Shown here: positions 44,882 to 52,893 of the stretch, piece by piece
How the letters are laid out: every line of letters begins with the position of its first letter
Numbering within the stretch: position 1 is the first letter of the stretch
Origin: Oscillospiraceae bacterium
GTDB lineage: Bacteria; Bacillota; Clostridia; Oscillospirales; Ruminococcaceae
NCBI GenBank assembly: GCA_021201135.1
Contig: JAJQGT010000008.1
Coordinates: 124,001 to 188,000, forward strand
Direction of reading: 5' to 3'
Length of the DNA: 64,000 nt
Notes under the pieces: model-generated
Databases searched by the model: none
Told to the model about the DNA's origin: nothing
Seen by the model: only the letters and a program-made list of their open reading frames with translations
Made by a program: the position numbers and the translations under genes

Positions 44882-46858
44882 TTAGTTTGCTTCCTTTCTG
44901 AACACAAACTTCGTGTAAATATCCTCTATAGGCTGTAATTCCTTGGATTGAATCTTTGATTCAAAGCTCGTGGCATTTACAGGAATCTGACCGTCGCTAC
45001 ACTCGCTTATCATCAGCATACTCTGATATACATTTCCCATCATCCAAGACAGCAGTCTCTCTGCCGCAGTTATCTCATCCTCGGAGCCACCACCTATACT
45101 CCATTCATAAGTATAAGAGCAGTATATAGTCTCGCTATCGGGATAAACATAGGTCTTTTCGTAGTAGCTCAGTGTGGTACGGACCTCATTGATTATCATC
45201 GTAGAGGACAAAAGCACCGGACTTGTATTTTCCTCATTATTCATGAACTCCGATATATCTGCAAGCCCATCTAATGAAAAGTTCATACTGAGCATAGACG
45301 CATATCTGCTATCGTAAGCAATATTCGTGTCGCTTCCGAAATCGCCCAGCGATGTGAACAAGTCCTCATCGTATTCTACCTCAGTATAACCGCTTGTAAT
45401 AACATACGCCACTGGCACCTCTATTGCCAAGGGTACCTGCTTTGCATTTGTGTAATACTCATTGTAATTATCTACAAACAAAGCATCCTGGAACTGTTCA
45501 GACTGAATGACGTTATCCAAGTCAACCGCACTATTCAGTATTGATTCAGATAAGCCCGTGCTTTCAAACAGCGTCGGCAAGTTGCCTTCTGCCAGAGCCT
45601 TGCTTATTTCTTCCTCGTACTCATCTTCGGAGATAGCTTTCAGAGTTATGGTGACATTCGGGAATGTCTCTTCAAAGTCCTCCTTGATTGAGTTCATAGC
45701 CGTCTCTTCGTCCGAATCATCCGATGCCGAGAACCATACGGTTATCTCGGCAGGCTTCAAATCTTCAGCCGATTTCTTCTGGTAATACATATTGTAACCA
45801 AAAGTCCCGCCGACAACGAGAATAAGGCATGATGCCAGAACCGCCATGGCTCTTTTTATTCTGCGATTACGCTTTTCTTTAGCCAACGGAATAACTTTTT
45901 TGTCGCCGTTAATTGCATTCAGAAATTCATCAACGTTTTTAAAGCGCATATGCGTTTCAATAGCCATCGCTTTCATGATGGCATTGCTCAGGTTTTCTGA
46001 AATACTGCTGTTCAGTTCCCTCGGAGGGACTACCTCATCTTTTATTTTTCTGTTTGTCGACTCATCCGGCTTCACGCCCGTCAGCATGAAATACAAAGTC
46101 GCACCCAAGGCATAAATATCGGTCCATGGACCTATATTTTTGCTGTTGTCATATTGTTCCGCCGGCGAGTATCCGGGCTTTAATATGATATCAATAACGT
46201 CATCTGTGCTGTCTGCAAGCTTCGCGGCGCCGAGATCCATCAACTTGATGCGGATTTCTTTGCCTGTACATATGTAGATGTTGTCCGGAGCGACGTCGCG
46301 ATGAATGATTTTGTGCTTATGGAGAGATTTTAAGGCTTTTCCTACCTCATTGGCTATCAACAGCGCAAAACCAACATCTATTTTATTCCCGTGTTCCTTG
46401 AGGTAGTCACCAAGTGTACTGCCTTCAAGCAGTTCCATTACGATATATGCTGTGCTGTTTTCTTCAAAAAATTCAAATACATTCGGAATACTGCGGTGAG
46501 TACCGAATTTAGCCATATTTCTTGCCTCAGCAAGAAAACGCTCTTTGCGATACTCATATTCCACCTTTGACTTATTGGATACGATTACGTCCTTTACTCC
46601 AACTGCACGGGTCATAAGTCTTGAGACAAAGAACTCTTTGACAGCGACAATCGTTTCAAGCTTTGTGTCCCAAGCCCTGTAAACGATACCGAATCCGCCT
46701 GCACCTACGGCTCGTCCCAAAATATATCTGCCTGCAAGTATAGTACCGGGGAAAAGATGAATCGGCTCTTCCGGCTTACTATTGTACACCCGACCGCAAT
46801 TCGGACATACCGAAAAACTGTCGTCAAATTCCCTGAAACATTCATAGCATCTTTTCAT
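44882..46858 (-). CDS. Zinc-ribbon Ser/Thr kinase with extracellular solute-binding-protein domain
   Basis: 658 residues. Zinc ribbon (CYECFREF, CPNCGRVY) at about 4-25. Kinase at about 38-305: GAGGFGIVYRA, VAVKEFF, HRDVAPDN, and MDLGAAK, so DFG is DLG. Membrane helix at about 333-356. The extracellular region (about 370-658) begins ITVWFSASDDSDEE and contains SIKEDFEETFPNVTI, the N-terminal pattern of family 1 ABC sugar-binding proteins. A solute-binding fold fused to a kinase suggests direct ligand sensing without a transporter. Located in the T7SS run between an FHA adaptor and a lipoprotein. Confidence 0.88.
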   Translation of the reverse strand: MKRCYECFREFDDSFSVCPNCGRVYNSKPEEPIHLFPGTILAGRYILGRAVGAGGFGIVYRAWDTKLETIVAVKEFFVSRLMTRAVGVKDVIVSNKSKVEYEYRKERFLAEARNMAKFGTHRSIPNVFEFFEENSTAYIVMELLEGSTLGDYLKEHGNKIDVGFALLIANEVGKALKSLHKHKIIHRDVAPDNIYICTGKEIRIKLMDLGAAKLADSTDDVIDIILKPGYSPAEQYDNSKNIGPWTDIYALGATLYFMLTGVKPDESTNRKIKDEVVPPRELNSSISENLSNAIMKAMAIETHMRFKNVDEFLNAINGDKKVIPLAKEKRNRRIKRAMAVLASCLILVVGGTFGYNMYYQKKSAEDLKPAEITVWFSASDDSDEETAMNSIKEDFEETFPNVTITLKAISEDEYEEEISKALAEGNLPTLFESTGLSESILNSAVDLDNVIQSEQFQDALFVDNYNEYYTNAKQVPLAIEVPVAYVITSGYTEVEYDEDLFTSLGDFGSDTNIAYDSRYASMLSMNFSLDGLADISEFMNNEENTSPVLLSSTMIINEVRTTLSYYEKTYVYPDSETIYCSYTYEWSIGGGSEDEITAAERLLSWMMGNVYQSMLMISECSDGQIPVNATSFESKIQSKELQPIEDIYTKFVFRKEAN

Positions 46859-46868
46859 ATTCCTGCTC

Positions 46869-47813
46869 CTAACGCTTTATATAATCTTCCCATGTAAACG
46901 ACTCATCGCACAACGGAATAAATATGAATTTGCTTTCGCCTAATTCAATCATATCCTTCATCTTAAGTATCTTCGACTCGTCGATATACTCATCATTTAA
47001 GTATGTAAGCCCACTGCTCTCTCCGGGTTGAAGATAGAAGTTTCTCTTCTTCGGCTCGTAAGTAATCAATGCGTGCTTCGAGCGAGACACACTGTTGTCC
47101 AAAGGCAAAACAATCTTATTTGACTCATCTCTGCCAATGGAATTCTTGCCGGTGGTTATATTGAAGCTTTGTCCGAAATGCTTTCCGCCGACACAAACAA
47201 GCCATCCGACAACAGGGTCGGTTGACGCCTGCGGGGTTCTTTCTTCGGAAGCCGCCGACATTACCGTGCTGAAATAGCTCATAGTTTTTCCGGCGCTGTT
47301 AGCGGATGCTCTCTTTATTGCGTTACTGAGAGATTGTTCGCTATCGGCTTTTTCCACTTTCGGCACATCTGCATATTCAGCCGGGCTGAACCTGTTTAAA
47401 TCATCAATATCAGAAGGACTCTCCCTGACAGGATCCTTTATCACAAATTCCACTGATGGAATATTTTCCGAATGTAACGTAGGCGGAGTCAAACAGTCAA
47501 CCATTGCCAGCTGATCGTCATACTTCGGCTTGGCAATCTGCTCAAAATCCATCGCTTCGGTTTTTTCGTCATCCTGATTGTTTGAAAATGATGAGATGTC
47601 CGGAGTTTGCTCTGTCTTATGCTTCGGAGACTCTTCTACCCTGACTACAGGAGTATCTTTCTTTTTCTGCTTCCCGAACTTCTTCTTTTTTGGCTTACCT
47701 TTACCCGACTCATCATCAGCTTCCCCTGCAAGCTTCGACTCGCCGCAATGCGGGCATACCGAGTATATGTCCCTGTCATAAAAATGTCCGTTTTTACACT
47801 CTACAACATTCAT
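46869..47813 (-). CDS. Zinc-ribbon protein with C-terminal FHA domain
   Basis: 314 residues. The N-terminal zinc-binding segment (CKNGHFYDRDIYSVCPHCGE) is shared with the neighbouring protein at 47810. A long charged, Thr/Ser-rich disordered middle (with KTEAMDFEQ) offers possible kinase targets. The C-terminal FHA (about 215-305) has IGRDESNK and SRSKHALI; the usual NGT loop is altered (SGLTYLND). The layout resembles GarA/FhaA-type kinase substrates that switch partners when phosphorylated on a Thr. It overlaps the upstream gene (ATGA) and precedes the kinase by 10 bp. Confidence 0.82.
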   Translation of the reverse strand: MNVVECKNGHFYDRDIYSVCPHCGESKLAGEADDESGKGKPKKKKFGKQKKKDTPVVRVEESPKHKTEQTPDISSFSNNQDDEKTEAMDFEQIAKPKYDDQLAMVDCLTPPTLHSENIPSVEFVIKDPVRESPSDIDDLNRFSPAEYADVPKVEKADSEQSLSNAIKRASANSAGKTMSYFSTVMSAASEERTPQASTDPVVGWLVCVGGKHFGQSFNITTGKNSIGRDESNKIVLPLDNSVSRSKHALITYEPKKRNFYLQPGESSGLTYLNDEYIDESKILKMKDMIELGESKFIFIPLCDESFTWEDYIKR

Positions 47814-48550
47814 TTTAGTACCTCCGCACTCAATTCTTCTAGAGGGCTTAGCTTGTTTTTCCAGTCAGCAGATTCTCCAGGTCTTGGTTCATTGCAATGA
47901 TGGCAAGTCATATAGTCGCCATAATTTACAAAACCACATTTAAAACATATCCATTTTTCATCATCATTTGACAGCTTCAATTCTAACTCAGGCAGTGTTT
48001 GATCCAAAAATTCTGGAATCTTAAACGTCACATACTGGCAACAGATTACATCCATAGGTGAACACATCGCACCAATGTCTACTGTTTGATTCCATTTGAC
48101 GAATTTAGCTTTGCGCATTTCTGTACCGTATTTTTTGGATAATTCAGGTGTCCTATAAGTCTCATAAATACACCCATTTGCAAATACTGCGTCAATTCTC
48201 AGGCAGGTTCCATGTTCTAATTCATATCCTTTGTTTATCTCTATATTTGTGTAATATACATTACTTTCAGCATGATTCGGTATATCATGAAAATAACCGT
48301 GTTCGTAATTAAAGACAAGTGCACTTTGTACGGTTGATTCAACTTTAACTTCAATCTGCTCTGGCTCTTTCCTCGGATATTCATTTACATTGACTACAGG
48401 TATATCTTTCTTACTCTGTTCCTTGTGCTGCTCCTTCTTTGATTCGTTTTCACCTGTCTCGCCAGCCAACGCCGTCTCCCCGCAATGTGGACATTTGGGG
48501 TATATATCTCTGTCGTAAAAATGATTGTTTTTGCATTTTACAATGTTCAT
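47810..48550 (-). CDS. Double zinc-finger adaptor protein (zinc ribbon plus RanBP2-type finger)
   Basis: 246 residues. The N-terminal segment CKNNHFYDRDIYPKCPHCGE matches that of the FHA protein next door. The middle is an unrecognised beta-rich domain (about 75-200). The C-terminus holds WICFKCGFVN...MTCHHCNEPRPG, a RanBP2-type W-x-C-x2-C...C-x2-C finger. No catalytic motif. Likely a protein-binding adaptor in the phosphatase/kinase pathway. It is 13 bp downstream of a PP2C gene and overlaps the FHA gene by 4 bp. Confidence 0.75.
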   Translation of the reverse strand: MNIVKCKNNHFYDRDIYPKCPHCGETALAGETGENESKKEQHKEQSKKDIPVVNVNEYPRKEPEQIEVKVESTVQSALVFNYEHGYFHDIPNHAESNVYYTNIEINKGYELEHGTCLRIDAVFANGCIYETYRTPELSKKYGTEMRKAKFVKWNQTVDIGAMCSPMDVICCQYVTFKIPEFLDQTLPELELKLSNDDEKWICFKCGFVNYGDYMTCHHCNEPRPGESADWKNKLSPLEELSAEVLK

Positions 48551-48563
48551 TGCGATTCCTCCA

Positions 48564-49358
48564 CTATTTGATAGATATAATTGCCACCGTCATGTTGTCG
48601 CGATTTTTTGAATTTCTCGATTTCGACGCCGCCTTGGCTTCGAGCGCCTGCAACGCTTCCGAAATATTGTTGAAGTTATCTACTATTGCAAATATCTCCG
48701 CCTCATCAACAATTTTGTATAGCCCATCGGTCATAACAACTATCTTGTCGCCGTTTCTCAGATCCAATTCCTCATTGTTGTAGTCGATAAGTTGCAGATT
48801 TTCTATGCCCAAATAGCTGATCAGAGCTTCTGCTCTGTCGCTTTCATTGTCAAATTCCGTCTCATTGATTAATCCTGCGTCCAGTTTTTCGCTCAGTACA
48901 GTCTTATAATTCTGGTCAAGAGTTATTTGCACATATTTGCTGTCACGAAGAAGGTAAGCCCGACTGTCGCCGACAGAGCTCCAAAACAGCCGCCTGCCTT
49001 GAATCAATATAGCTACTAAAGTGCTTCCTGCTTTAAGTCTTTCCCCGTTACTCAATTTGTAATCCCGAATCTTTAAGCTTGCTTTCTTTGTTGCTTCAGC
49101 AAGGAAGGTAACAGCATCTTCGCAAGGACAAACGATTTTATAGTCGTCAAGAAATTCTTTAACCGCCAAACCACTTGCTATCTTGCCGCCGTTCATACCG
49201 CCCATTCCATCACAAACAACAACCAGTCCCTCTCCAACGGATAATTCATATCCAAAGGAATCCTGTTGTTCATCGCGGTCGCCAATTACGGTGCTGATTG
49301 CTAAATCAAATACGGCACTGCCGTCACTGACTTGCTGGCAATCCTTGTTTCCTTGCAT
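48564..49358 (-). CDS. PP2C-family Ser/Thr phosphatase
   Basis: 264 residues with PP2C motifs DRDEQQDSF, VVCDGMGGMNGGK, SVGDSRAY, VMTDGLYK and RDNMTVAII, so the metal-binding aspartates are present. Only 12 bp downstream of a second PP2C gene; tandem phosphatases are unusual and may serve different substrates. The ribosome site is weak (GGTG), which suggests coupling to the upstream gene. Should oppose the kinases encoded downstream. Confidence 0.92.
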   Translation of the reverse strand: MQGNKDCQQVSDGSAVFDLAISTVIGDRDEQQDSFGYELSVGEGLVVVCDGMGGMNGGKIASGLAVKEFLDDYKIVCPCEDAVTFLAEATKKASLKIRDYKLSNGERLKAGSTLVAILIQGRRLFWSSVGDSRAYLLRDSKYVQITLDQNYKTVLSEKLDAGLINETEFDNESDRAEALISYLGIENLQLIDYNNEELDLRNGDKIVVMTDGLYKIVDEAEIFAIVDNFNNISEALQALEAKAASKSRNSKNRDNMTVAIISIK

Positions 49359-49370
49359 AACACCACACCC

Positions 49371-50093
49371 TTACTGCATCCATACTGCGATAGCCGAATA
49401 GTTATCCATATCCCTGCCTATGCCATTCTCCTTGACTATATCCACCATCATCTTCAGCCATTCATCCACATTTTCAGAGCGTCTCAATGATTCACACATT
49501 TTCTCTTCGTCAATTAATTCCCAAAAGCCATCTGAGCAAAGAAGAACCGCCTGACATTTTCTTTTGCTGACAGGGCGCATTATCTCATACATAGGCTCGT
49601 CCCACTCAACGCCTATAACTCTCAGCAAAGCACTTCTGTCAGGATGATTTCGTATCTCTGATTCCTTAATTTCGCCGGACAAGACAAGCATCTGGGGAAT
49701 GCTATGGTCTAAGGTCCTGCATTTGACCTTATTTTTTAAAAAGATATATGCACGGGAATCTCCTATATGTCCGATATACACGTTCTTCCCGTCAGTTACA
49801 ACGGACACGCTTGTTGTCTTCATTTTCTTTTCGGCACCGATTCTTTTCTGCTCCATCAACAGCATATCCTGAGCTATTTCGAAGGTTTCTCCGATAAATC
49901 CGGATTTAGCTCCGACGTCATTGAACCTGTTTTTAAAAACATCTACTACCAACGAAGACGCCGCATCTCCCATGCCGTGCCCTCCCAAGCCATCGCACAG
50001 GATAAAGCAACCGGTATCATCCTTGACAAAAGCACCTACGGAATCTTCGTTGACATTACGGTTCCCTTTGTCTGTAAAGACTGAGTATGTCAT
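49371..50093 (-). CDS. PP2C-family Ser/Thr phosphatase, first gene of the T7SS run
   Basis: 240 residues from the ATG at 50091-50093, which follows AAGGTGG by 6 bp; a longer frame without a ribosome site is rejected. The start MTYSVFTDKGNRNVNEDS is the usual PP2C N-terminus, and ILCDGLGGHGMGD, HIGDSRAY, LLCSDGFWEL and DNYSAIAV complete the metal site. PrpC/Stp-type phosphatases reverse Hanks-kinase phosphorylation. It is the promoter-proximal gene behind a structured leader, so phosphatase level would be set first. Confidence 0.93.
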   Translation of the reverse strand: MTYSVFTDKGNRNVNEDSVGAFVKDDTGCFILCDGLGGHGMGDAASSLVVDVFKNRFNDVGAKSGFIGETFEIAQDMLLMEQKRIGAEKKMKTTSVSVVTDGKNVYIGHIGDSRAYIFLKNKVKCRTLDHSIPQMLVLSGEIKESEIRNHPDRSALLRVIGVEWDEPMYEIMRPVSKRKCQAVLLCSDGFWELIDEEKMCESLRRSENVDEWLKMMVDIVKENGIGRDMDNYSAIAVWMQ

Positions 50094-50235
50094 TTTATAC
50101 CACCTTGTATAACTTCTTACATATTTGTCTGCAGTGCATCCGATTGCGACCAAGTTCGGAATATCAATCCTAGAAAAACAGCAACAAAACATCTTTGTAA
50201 GCAAACTTTGTCTTACAACTGCAACTAACCCTTTT

Positions 50236-50270
50236 AATAAAAACCTCCCCAGTGCCAAGCACCAAGGAGG
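50236..50270 (-). terminator. Leader terminator upstream of PP2C/T7SS genes
   Basis: CCTCC...GTGC...GCAC...GGAGG hairpin followed on the minus strand by TTTTTATT, located about 145 bp before the first coding region. Confidence 0.8.
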
Positions 50271-50394
50271 TTAATGTAAAAATTATGACCCTCCGTAGCA
50301 CCAAGACCGTGTCGGAGGTTGAAAATGGGTCTGCCGGAGGCAGTACCCCCCCACACAAATATGCGATAAAACTTTCACAAGCTTCTCACATCAT
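50236..50394 (-). promoter_or_regulatory. Structured 5' leader with terminator (riboswitch-like) ahead of the T7SS run
   Basis: From the promoter at 50401-50429 the transcript would run through three hairpins: GGGU-CUGCC/GGCAG-ACCC (50327-50348), CCUCCG/CGGAGG (50290-50318), and a terminator in which CCUCC pairs with GGAGG and an inner GUGC with GCAC (50244-50270), followed by UUUUUAUU. CGGAGG of hairpin 2 could instead pair with CCUCC of the terminator, a possible anti-terminator. The block GUGCUACGGAGGGU recurs, with purine changes only beyond one base, in the RNA upstream of the other PP2C operon (20409-20422). Class not recognised. Confidence 0.6.
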
Positions 50395-50400
50395 GCAAAC

Positions 50401-50429
50401 ATAATATCATGTTTTGCAGACTATGTCAA
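50401..50429 (-). promoter_or_regulatory. Consensus SigA promoter of the PP2C/kinase/T7SS run
   Basis: TTGACA (50424-50429), 17-bp spacer, TATTAT (50401-50406) on the minus strand. The only strong promoter seen upstream of the run. Confidence 0.85.
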
Positions 50430-50519
50430 GAACTTTTCGACAATAAATTTCGAGTTTGTCCCATTTTTTCTTATTCAAGTTGACACCTCTCAAATATTTT
50501 TTCAAAACAACTTGTCGAA

Positions 50520-50550
50520 CCCCCTCCCTCACCTGTGTTAGTGAGGGGGT
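50520..50550. repeat. GC-rich hairpin in the 50.4-50.7 kb intergenic region
   Basis: CCCTCAC pairs with GTGAGGG around an 8-nt loop. Further right, CTCAAATTTGAG (about 50592) is a perfect palindrome flanked by CAGT/ACTG. I see no gene between 50430 and 50727; these inverted repeats may be remnants of a small mobile element. Confidence 0.4.
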
Positions 50551-50727
50551 AAAGAAGCGCAAAAGCAAGATACGCCCGGTCGGACAGTAACTCAAATTTG
50601 AGAACTGCCGCCCCGACAATCTTGATGGGAATTGCGGCTTCCCATACCCTCGGCTTTGCAAATTTATCGTATTTGCATTTCGGTTCCTATTAGAAATAGT
50701 CACAGTGGCGGAGCCGGTTGCTGTGGC

Positions 50728-50759
50728 AAAAAAAGAACGACCGCAAAGTCGCTCTTTTT
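50728..50759. terminator. Terminator after GNAT gene
   Basis: AGAGCGAC pairs with GTCGTTCT with a T-rich 3' tail in the minus direction and A-rich on the other side; works for the gene ending at 50764. Confidence 0.85.
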
Positions 50760-50763
50760 GAAG

Positions 50764-51222
50764 CTAAAGCCTTTTAAGGTACACCATATCTCCGTTCAAA
50801 GCTGTTATTTTCGGAGATTTTTCATACCCGTTTTTCAGATAAAATCTCTCGGCAGTGTCAGTTGTAAGGATTGCATATCCTACACCGTGATCCTTGAAAT
50901 ATTCTTCGGTGAGTCTGAGAAGTGCTGTTCCGTGTCTGTTATTTCGATGCCCTTCTGAAATCCAAAACTCCCGCACAAAACCAAGCTTTGTTTTGAAAAA
51001 CCAGCTCTCCATATCCATAACGGTAAATTGAAGAAATCCCGCAATCTGACCACTTTCGGCTATGTACACATAGGCAAAATTCTCGCCCTTGTCGTGACCC
51101 ATGCTTTCAAAAAGCCCGTCCCAGTCGTCAACAGTCCAGTGAATCTCACCGGCGTATTCCATGAAAGCCTTTTTAAAATCCGGACTTGTAAAGTCAGAGA
51201 AAAACTCATAGTTATTATTCAT
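50764..51222 (-). CDS. GNAT N-acetyltransferase under translational attenuation
   Basis: 152 residues from the ATG at 51220-51222 (AAGGAG 4-5 bp upstream); a longer frame that overlaps the leader is not used. GNAT fold: acetyl-CoA motif A at HRNNRHGTALL, motif B near AERFYLKNGYEKS. Substrate unknown. The 5' region holds a strong promoter, a 17-residue leader peptide and an inverted repeat that covers part of the ribosome site, an arrangement typical of inducible resistance to ribosome-targeting antibiotics, so an antibiotic acetyltransferase is possible. Confidence 0.85.
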   Translation of the reverse strand: MNNNYEFFSDFTSPDFKKAFMEYAGEIHWTVDDWDGLFESMGHDKGENFAYVYIAESGQIAGFLQFTVMDMESWFFKTKLGFVREFWISEGHRNNRHGTALLRLTEEYFKDHGVGYAILTTDTAERFYLKNGYEKSPKITALNGDMVYLKRL

Positions 51223-51229
51223 GTTGCTC

Positions 51230-51315
51230 CTTAATGCAGTCAAAAAAATGTTCCCGATAACGAGAACGCAGATAAAGATTACACCGTCAAACGCAGAATG
51301 CTTGACTGCATTAAG
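51230..51315 (-). promoter_or_regulatory. Translational attenuator hairpin of the GNAT gene
   Basis: CTTAATGCAGTCAA (51302-51315) and TTGACTGCATTAAG (51230-51243) are a perfect 14-bp inverted repeat whose 3' arm overlaps the AAGGAG of the GNAT gene (51227-51232). A second hairpin (GTTC..GAAC, 51250-51267) lies in the loop. The leader-peptide stop falls in the 5' arm. Confidence 0.75.
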
Positions 51316-51364
51316 CCCCACACAGTGAACGATATGCATTCCCATTATCAACTATTGTAATCAT
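51311..51364 (-). CDS. Leader peptide MITIVDNGNAYRSLCGA
   Basis: 17 codons, ATG at 51362-51364 with AAAGGCGG 8 bp upstream, stop TAA at 51311-51313 inside the 5' arm of the attenuator. As in ermC-type leaders, a stalled ribosome here would open the arm and free the ribosome site of the GNAT gene. Confidence 0.7.
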   Translation of the reverse strand: MITIVDNGNAYRSLCGA

Positions 51365-51393
51365 ATCAATCACCGCCTTTCAAATCTGATGGC

Positions 51394-51422
51394 ATTATAT
51401 CATTTCTGAAATGTGTTGTCAA
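51394..51422 (-). promoter_or_regulatory. Consensus SigA promoter of leader peptide/GNAT
   Basis: TTGACA (51417-51422), 17 bp, TATAAT (51394-51399), minus strand; perfect consensus. Confidence 0.9.
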
Positions 51423-51628
51423 GTTTTTTTCTGCTCGAGAATAAAAGGGGCGTTATCCCGGCGGGAAGATTCCTTCGATGAAGGCTTTGCAACAAGAAAA
51501 GCAAAGTCTGACTATCCGTAGGGATGCAAAGCAGAGCTCTTACAATTACCTGTATATGTTCAAGGTCGGCGACACTGTGGTCAGGCTGACCCAGATAAAA
51601 ATTTCCCCAAGTCGGGTATGCCGGTGTC

Positions 51629-51657
51629 TTGTTTTCTTCATTCCGATATGGTATACT
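51629..51657 (+). promoter_or_regulatory. SigA promoter of second GNAT gene
   Basis: TTGTTT (51629-51634), 17 bp, TATACT (51652-51657). Confidence 0.75.
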
Positions 51658-51703
51658 AATTAGTGTATGCGAGTACAAATCGGAATCTGGAGAGGATAGC
51701 GGA

Positions 51704-52141
51704 ATGATTCGTGAAACAAAAGAATGTGAATTAAATGAAATATTGCAGTTATATTTGTATCTTCATGAAACAAGTATTCCTGATGATACGGAACATCTCA
51801 GGACAGTCTGGTCAGAAATTATTAATGACAAGCACCATCATTTGATTATTTGTGAAGTGGATGGAAAAATAGTATCGTCCTGCGTGTGTGTGATCATTCC
51901 CAATTTGACCAGAGATGTTCGCCCATATGCGTTTATAGAGAATGTAGTTACTCATAAGGAATACCGTCATTGCGGATATGCTACTGGATGTTTAAATTAT
52001 GCGAAAGAAATCGCAAAGAGTGAAAACTGCTATAAGATAATGCTGTTGACCGGAGCAAAAAATGCGGAGACATTGGATTTTTACAGGAAAGCCGGTTATA
52101 ACAGTACAGATAAGACTGCGTTTATTCAGTGGGTTGATTGA
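51704..52141 (+). CDS. GNAT N-acetyltransferase
   Basis: 145 residues from the ATG at 51704 (AGAGGA about 8 bp upstream). GNAT fold with acetyl-CoA motif A at KEYRHCGYATGCLNYA and the C-terminal AETLDFYRKAGY. The start MIRETKECELNEILQLYLYL resembles a large family of uncharacterised Clostridia acetyltransferases. It has its own promoter and terminator, so it is monocistronic. Substrate unknown. Confidence 0.88.
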   Translation: MIRETKECELNEILQLYLYLHETSIPDDTEHLRTVWSEIINDKHHHLIICEVDGKIVSSCVCVIIPNLTRDVRPYAFIENVVTHKEYRHCGYATGCLNYAKEIAKSENCYKIMLLTGAKNAETLDFYRKAGYNSTDKTAFIQWVD

Positions 52142-52192
52142 AAGTAAGTTGAAGGAAGATCGGATATGCGAACTTAACACATTTTATATCTG

Positions 52193-52217
52193 AGAGCGAC
52201 ACTCATCGCTCTTTTTT
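52193..52217 (+). terminator. Terminator after second GNAT gene
   Basis: AGAGCGA pairs with TCGCTCT, followed by TTTTTT. Confidence 0.85.
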
Positions 52218-52349
52218 CATACTCATCTAAGGTGATTACAGCGAAGAAACACCAAACGCCTCCCGCATATTCCCGCCAATTCGGCAAATAATAGCACTAA
52301 TTGCCAAGCAAAGGCTGGCAATCAGAAAACTATCGAAAGGACTGATTCC

Positions 52350-52889
52350 ATGAAAGCGACAGGAATTGTTCGGAGGATTGACGACCTCGGGCGGGTTGTC
52401 ATCCCCAAGGAAATCCGGCGGACTATGAGGATTCGCGAGGGCGACCCTCTTGAAATATACACAAGCGGCGAGGGCGAGGTCATCTTCAAAAAGTACTCGC
52501 CGGTCGGCGAAATGCAGGACAGCGCCGAGTCTGCGGCAGACGTGATCCACAAGCTAGGCGCGGCTCCCGTGGTCATTTTTGACAGAGACCACGTCGTGGC
52601 GACGGCTGGCGTCCAGAAGAAGGAGTACGCCGAGCGGAGGATTTCACAGGGCTTGGAGGAGCTCCTCGAGACCCGCAAGAGCTGGGTCTACGACACCGAG
52701 GGCAAGGCTATCTTGCCGGTCGAAGGTGTCTCGAAGAACGCGCTTGCCGTCTCCCCGATTATCGCGTCGGGCGACCTGGCGGGAGCGGTCTGCTTCCTGA
52801 ATTCCGAAAACCAGACCAAGGGCTCGGAGCTGCAGCTCACTCTTGCGCAGACGGCGGCGATGTTTCTTGGGAAACAATTAGAAGCCTAA
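52350..52889 (+). CDS. spoVT: Stage V sporulation protein T (AbrB-type regulator)
   Basis: 179 residues, the SpoVT length (178 in Bacillus subtilis). The N-terminal AbrB swapped-hairpin DNA-binding domain reads MKATGIVRRIDDLGRVVIPKEIRR; the rest (about 55-179) is the GAF-like domain with SKNALAVSPIIASGD and LAQTAAMFLGKQLE. SpoVT regulates SigG-dependent genes in the forespore. AAAGGA lies before the ATG. GC-rich codon use unlike the left side of the window. Confidence 0.93.
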   Translation: MKATGIVRRIDDLGRVVIPKEIRRTMRIREGDPLEIYTSGEGEVIFKKYSPVGEMQDSAESAADVIHKLGAAPVVIFDRDHVVATAGVQKKEYAERRISQGLEELLETRKSWVYDTEGKAILPVEGVSKNALAVSPIIASGDLAGAVCFLNSENQTKGSELQLTLAQTAAMFLGKQLEA

Positions 52890-52893
52890 CACG

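Noticed and set aside
50430-50727. Hidden gene in the 50.4-50.7 kb gap
   Set aside because: Short frames lack ribosome sites; the stretch consists of palindromes and AT-rich sequence.
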